Part shown: piece after piece, positions 5,788-8,388 of the stretch | How the letters are laid out: each line of letters opens with the position of its first letter | Position numbering within the stretch: the first letter of the stretch is position 1 | The notes under the pieces: generated by a model | What the model was told of the DNA's origin: nothing | The model's database searches: none | The model's input: the letters and a program-made list of their open reading frames with translations, nothing else | Origin: an uncultured Bacilli bacterium | GTDB lineage: Bacteria; Bacillota_I; Bacilli_A; RF39; UBA660 | Reading direction: 5' to 3' | DNA length: 8,388 bases | Assembly: GCA_934085875.1 (NCBI GenBank) | Contig: CAKOHQ010000048.1 | Location: 1-8,388, forward strand | Translations under genes and position numbers: made by a program

Positions 5788-6491
5788 TTATTATCACCTC
5801 TAAATTTTCTTGATAGTAATGTAATAACTTCGCCAGCGTCTGTTACAAAGTAACCTTTTATATAATTCTTTTCTACAATTCTATCTTCATTAATAATACA
5901 ACTTCTATGACATTGTGCAAATCTATTGTCTAATTTTTCTAACATTTCTTGCATTGACATATTAACTACAAATTCATTGTTAGTCGTTTTTATTATTAGT
6001 TTTCTTTCTTCTGAATCTCTTATTATATATACTATATCTTTTAGATATATTTGTAATGAGATTTTTCTATTATTATAAATAAATTTACCTTTATCATATT
6101 TTCTTTTTTCTATCTTTTCTAAATCTTTCTTTAATCTTTTTTCCATATCATTGAATTTTTCTATGAAATCAAAAGTTTTGTAGATTTCTTTATGAACAGT
6201 TTCAAACATTCTGTCATGATTAGTTAAAACAATTATTTCACTGTCCCAATCTACTTCTCTTATCTCTCTCAGTATATCCATACCAGAAACTTTTGAAAAT
6301 TCTAAATCCAAGTCCATTAAATATATTTTTTGTTCACTATTATCTACAATTAAATTATGTAAATCTTCATTATATTTGGTGAATGAAAATATATCATACT
6401 CTTTATCACTTTTGAAAAAAATATCATTTATTATTCTTTCATATTCATTTACCCATTTTTTATCATCTTCTACTATTATAAATTTTATCAT
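5784..6491 (-). CDS. agrA: AgrA, LytTR-family response regulator
   Basis: Cytoplasmic transcription activator partner of AgrC. The 235-residue product (238 in S. aureus AgrA) has a receiver domain at about 1-125 with the acidic pocket E8-D9-D10, the likely phosphorylated Asp60 in YLMDLDLE, Thr90 and Lys112. A LytTR DNA-binding domain follows at about 135-233, with the signature RFAQCHRSCIINEDRI. Cys194 aligns with Cys199 of S. aureus AgrA, a residue described there as redox-sensitive. LytTR proteins bind direct repeats two helical turns apart; a candidate pair lies before agrB. The start has AAAGGAG (6499-6505) 7 bases upstream. The 75 bases between agrA and gltX hold the gltX terminator and no clear promoter; only weak TTTATA/TAATTA-like hexamers are visible. 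Gene order is regulator first, then kinase, the reverse of classical agr. Confidence 0.93.
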   Translation of the reverse strand: MIKFIIVEDDKKWVNEYERIINDIFFKSDKEYDIFSFTKYNEDLHNLIVDNSEQKIYLMDLDLEFSKVSGMDILREIREVDWDSEIIVLTNHDRMFETVHKEIYKTFDFIEKFNDMEKRLKKDLEKIEKRKYDKGKFIYNNRKISLQIYLKDIVYIIRDSEERKLIIKTTNNEFVVNMSMQEMLEKLDNRFAQCHRSCIINEDRIVEKNYIKGYFVTDAGEVITLLSRKFRGDNK

Positions 6492-6547
6492 TTTATAACT
6501 CCTTTTATTTATTTTTGTAAGAAATAATTATTAATTTAGTAGTTATT

Positions 6548-6585
6548 TATAAAAAATGTGGAAGAACTATTTCTTATCCACATTT
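6548..6585 (-). terminator. Intrinsic terminator of gltX
   Basis: Minus-strand AAATGTGGA (6585-6577) pairs with TCCACATTT (6562-6554) as a 9-bp stem and is followed by a T run (6556-6551). A bulged AGAA/TTCT helix can extend it inward. The hairpin includes the last gltX codons and the stop codon (6567-6569). Confidence 0.8.
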
Positions 6586-8228
6586 AATATATTTAATCTT
6601 TTGATTATTCTATTTTTTCCTAATAATTTCATAATTTCATATAAATCTGGTGAGATACTTTTCGTTGTGATAGCAACTCTTATTACGGTTGATACATCAG
6701 CAATAGATCCTTTGAATTTATTTGGATATTCTTTGTATTCTTTCATATTACTAGCATATCCCATTTTATCACACAATAGTTTTAATTTATTGAACCAAGT
6801 GTCTTTATCATCATCTTCATTATAATAATTATTTATATATTCGTTTAATAAATTGCATATTTCTCCCTTGTCACTAATATTTTGGAAGTCATATTGCTCA
6901 TTATTGAATAATTCATCATACATATACCAAATATGTTTTTTTATGTCACTATAAGAGGCATAATCTTTTCTAGGTTTTTTTTGTTCTCTTTCAATATTTA
7001 AAATATTTATTGTATACTGTTCATACTTATTTATAATATTATAAAATTCTTCATCATACTCTTTCGTGTATACTTTTAAATTCTTATAAACTTCAGTTGC
7101 TTTTAATTTACTTATATAATTCTTAGATATATTATTTAGCTTTTCAATATCAAAAAGTGATCCACTTTCACTCATTTTTTTAAAATCAAACTTAAAGTCA
7201 TAAATTGAAGAATTTGGATTATTATCTAACCATGCTTCAAAATTTGAATTGGCTATTGTTAATAAGTATAATTTTACTGCTTCAATCGGAATACCTTTTT
7301 CATGATAATAACTTACTGCTGCTTCTGGATCCTTTCTTTTACTAAGTTTTCTCCTTGCTCCAGTTTCGTCAATTTTCATTACTAAACCTAAATGTCCATA
7401 TTTCGGTTCTTTAAATCTTAAAATGTCAAATAATTGAGTGTGTATTGGATAAGAAGATATCCACTCCTCACCGCGTAGTACGTGTGTTGTTCTCATTAAA
7501 TGGTCATCTATTACGTGAGCAAAATGATAAATTGGTAATCCATCACCTTTTATCAAAACAACATCAATGTCATTTTCTGGCATCTCTATTTTCCCACGCA
7601 CTAAATCATTTAGTGTAATTTTATGGTCAAAATTACCTGGTGATTTTAATCTAATAATGTATTTTTCACCATTATTTATTCTTTCAGCACGTTCTTCATT
7701 TGTTAAATTTCTACATTTCGCCCAATTACCATAATAACCTATTCTTGTTTTTTTATGTTCTTGTTTTTCTCTCATGATTGTTAAATCCTTTTCTGTACAA
7801 AAACATGGATAGGCCAAACCATCTTCTATTAGTTTTTTTGCATATGATTCATATATTTCTTTTCTTTGACTTTGTATATAAGGACCATATTCTCCCTTTG
7901 AATCTGTTTCGCTTATAACTCCTTCATCAGGAATAATATTAAAATCTTTTAAATCTTTTATAATTCCATTTATTCCGTTCTCTACTGTTCGTTTCCCATC
8001 AGTGTCCTCTATTCTTAAATAGAATATACCATTTGTTATTTTTGGAACAAAACTTTCTATAAAAGCACTTAATAGACTACCCATATGAACAAAACCAGTT
8101 GGGCTTGGTGCAAATCTTGATACTATTGCTCCTTCTGGTAAATTTCTTTCAGGATATTTTTTTTCATAAATACTTATATCACTAGATACATCTGGAAATA
8201 TTAAATTTGCTAGCTCTTTATTTGTCAT
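6567..8228 (-). CDS. gltX: Glutamyl-tRNA synthetase, Clostridium-type
   Basis: Class I aminoacyl-tRNA synthetase that charges tRNA(Glu), and in bacteria lacking GlnRS also tRNA(Gln), with glutamate. The 553-residue product carries the HIGH-type signature FAPSPTGFVHMGSL (HMG at 48-50) and the KMSKS-type motif KLSKRKD (294-300), with LRIEDTD at 71-77 and HVLRGEEW at 249-256. Cysteines C142, C144 and C172 (PCFC and AKC) fit the zinc-binding insertion. It is longer than the usual 470-490 residues because of a roughly 35-residue N-terminal extension (FPDVSSD...YPERNLPEGA) known from clostridial GltX. The ATG has AAGGA (8238-8242) 9 bases upstream. The gene follows a 5S rRNA gene but has its own promoter and terminator. 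Whether it is discriminating or non-discriminating cannot be read here. Confidence 0.96.
   Translation of the reverse strand: MTNKELANLIFPDVSSDISIYEKKYPERNLPEGAIVSRFAPSPTGFVHMGSLLSAFIESFVPKITNGIFYLRIEDTDGKRTVENGINGIIKDLKDFNIIPDEGVISETDSKGEYGPYIQSQRKEIYESYAKKLIEDGLAYPCFCTEKDLTIMREKQEHKKTRIGYYGNWAKCRNLTNEERAERINNGEKYIIRLKSPGNFDHKITLNDLVRGKIEMPENDIDVVLIKGDGLPIYHFAHVIDDHLMRTTHVLRGEEWISSYPIHTQLFDILRFKEPKYGHLGLVMKIDETGARRKLSKRKDPEAAVSYYHEKGIPIEAVKLYLLTIANSNFEAWLDNNPNSSIYDFKFDFKKMSESGSLFDIEKLNNISKNYISKLKATEVYKNLKVYTKEYDEEFYNIINKYEQYTINILNIEREQKKPRKDYASYSDIKKHIWYMYDELFNNEQYDFQNISDKGEICNLLNEYINNYYNEDDDKDTWFNKLKLLCDKMGYASNMKEYKEYPNKFKGSIADVSTVIRVAITTKSISPDLYEIMKLLGKNRIIKRLNILNVDKK
6574..6582 (+). promoter_or_regulatory. 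Exact DnaA-box 9-mer in the gltX terminator
   Basis: TTATCCACA on the plus strand, matching the DnaA-box consensus. It overlaps the hairpin stem and the last gltX codons, mirroring the box in the agrD terminator. Confidence 0.35.
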
Positions 8229-8265
8229 AAGTAGTAATCCTTTCTTTTAGTACAATACTATTTAA

Positions 8266-8294
8266 ATTATACTACTATATCCGTTTTTTTTCAA
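8266..8294 (-). promoter_or_regulatory. gltX promoter
   Basis: Minus-strand TTGAAA (8294-8289), exact 17-bp spacer, TATAAT (8271-8266). This is the best sigma-A promoter in the window. The leader would be about 30 bases, too short for a T-box or other riboswitch. Confidence 0.8.
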
Positions 8295-8315
8295 CAAATT
8301 TCGATATTTTCACGC

Positions 8316-8330
8316 AAAAAAAATGGCAGC
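8316..8330 (-). terminator. T-tract directly after 5S rRNA
   Basis: An eight-T run (8323-8316 on the minus strand) follows the 3' end of 5S with no separate hairpin visible. The closing helix of 5S, whose 5' strand lies outside the window, may act as the terminator stem. Confidence 0.4.
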
Positions 8331-8388
8331 TTTCTATCTTCGCTTCCACTATTTTCGACGTTTGAGTGCTTGACTTCTGTGTTCGGGA
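8324..8388 (-). rRNA. rrf: 5S ribosomal RNA, 3' portion (cut by window edge)
   Basis: On the minus strand the sequence enters with TCCCGAACACAGAAGTCAAG, which matches the conserved loop and helix region of bacterial 5S rRNA (CCGAACACGGAAGTTAAGC in most). It ends GCTGCCA, the usual 3' strand of helix I. Only the last roughly 65 bases are present; the 5' part and any 23S lie beyond the window. This marks the end of an rRNA operon reading toward gltX. Confidence 0.9.

Noticed and set aside
4407..6582. A replication origin based on the two DnaA boxes
   Set aside because: The boxes are over 2 kb apart, not clustered, both inside terminators, and no dnaA, dnaN or similar gene is nearby.
6556..6825. 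Plus-strand open frame opposite the 3' end of gltX
   Set aside because: Antisense to a well-supported gene; it begins inside the gltX terminator and has no ribosome binding site.
8229..8323. T-box or other riboswitch in front of gltX
   Set aside because: The promoter leaves a leader of only about 30 bases, and no T-box sequence or antiterminator is visible.

Overview
The window looks like chromosome from an AT-rich, low-GC Gram-positive bacterium (Bacillota). Supporting signs are the hpf-secA gene pair, a SecA with a C-terminal zinc-binding SEC-C motif, a long-form hibernation factor, strong GGAGG-type ribosome binding sites, and an accessory gene regulator (agr) system. The glutamyl-tRNA synthetase is the roughly 550-residue type with an N-terminal extension that I know from Clostridium and relatives, so a clostridial or nearby gut lineage is my best guess. 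Tryptophan is encoded by TGG and TGA is used as a stop (end of agrA), so the code is standard.

Layout. The right edge holds the 3' half of a 5S rRNA on the minus strand, followed by gltX (minus) with its own strong promoter. Next on the minus strand come agrA (LytTR response regulator) and agrC (histidine kinase), overlapping by 4 bases. Converging on them from the left are agrB (processing endopeptidase) and a 34-codon agrD (signal peptide precursor) on the plus strand. Left of agrB is a 280-300 bp intergenic region rich in palindromes and direct repeats. Beyond it are three housekeeping genes on the minus strand: a cold-shock-domain protein gene, hpf and secA.

The agr genes form a complete peptide quorum-sensing circuit. 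AgrB should cut and cyclise AgrD, AgrC should sense the exported peptide, and AgrA should activate target promoters. Two things are unusual. The locus is split into two convergent transcription units (agrBD against agrAC) rather than one agrBDCA operon, and AgrC follows AgrA. The predicted signal region of AgrD has no cysteine at the thiolactone position: the only cysteine lies in the conserved C-terminal DEPExPE recognition segment, and a threonine sits near the place where the ring-forming residue is expected. A pair of 21-bp-spaced direct repeats just upstream of the agrB promoter is a plausible AgrA binding site.

The minus-strand units are tightly packed. The terminators of csp, hpf, agrC and gltX all overlap their own stop codons. 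The csp stop codon is even part of the -35 hexamer of hpf. Two exact DnaA-box 9-mers (TTATCCACA) lie inside the agrD and gltX terminator hairpins, on either side of agrAC.
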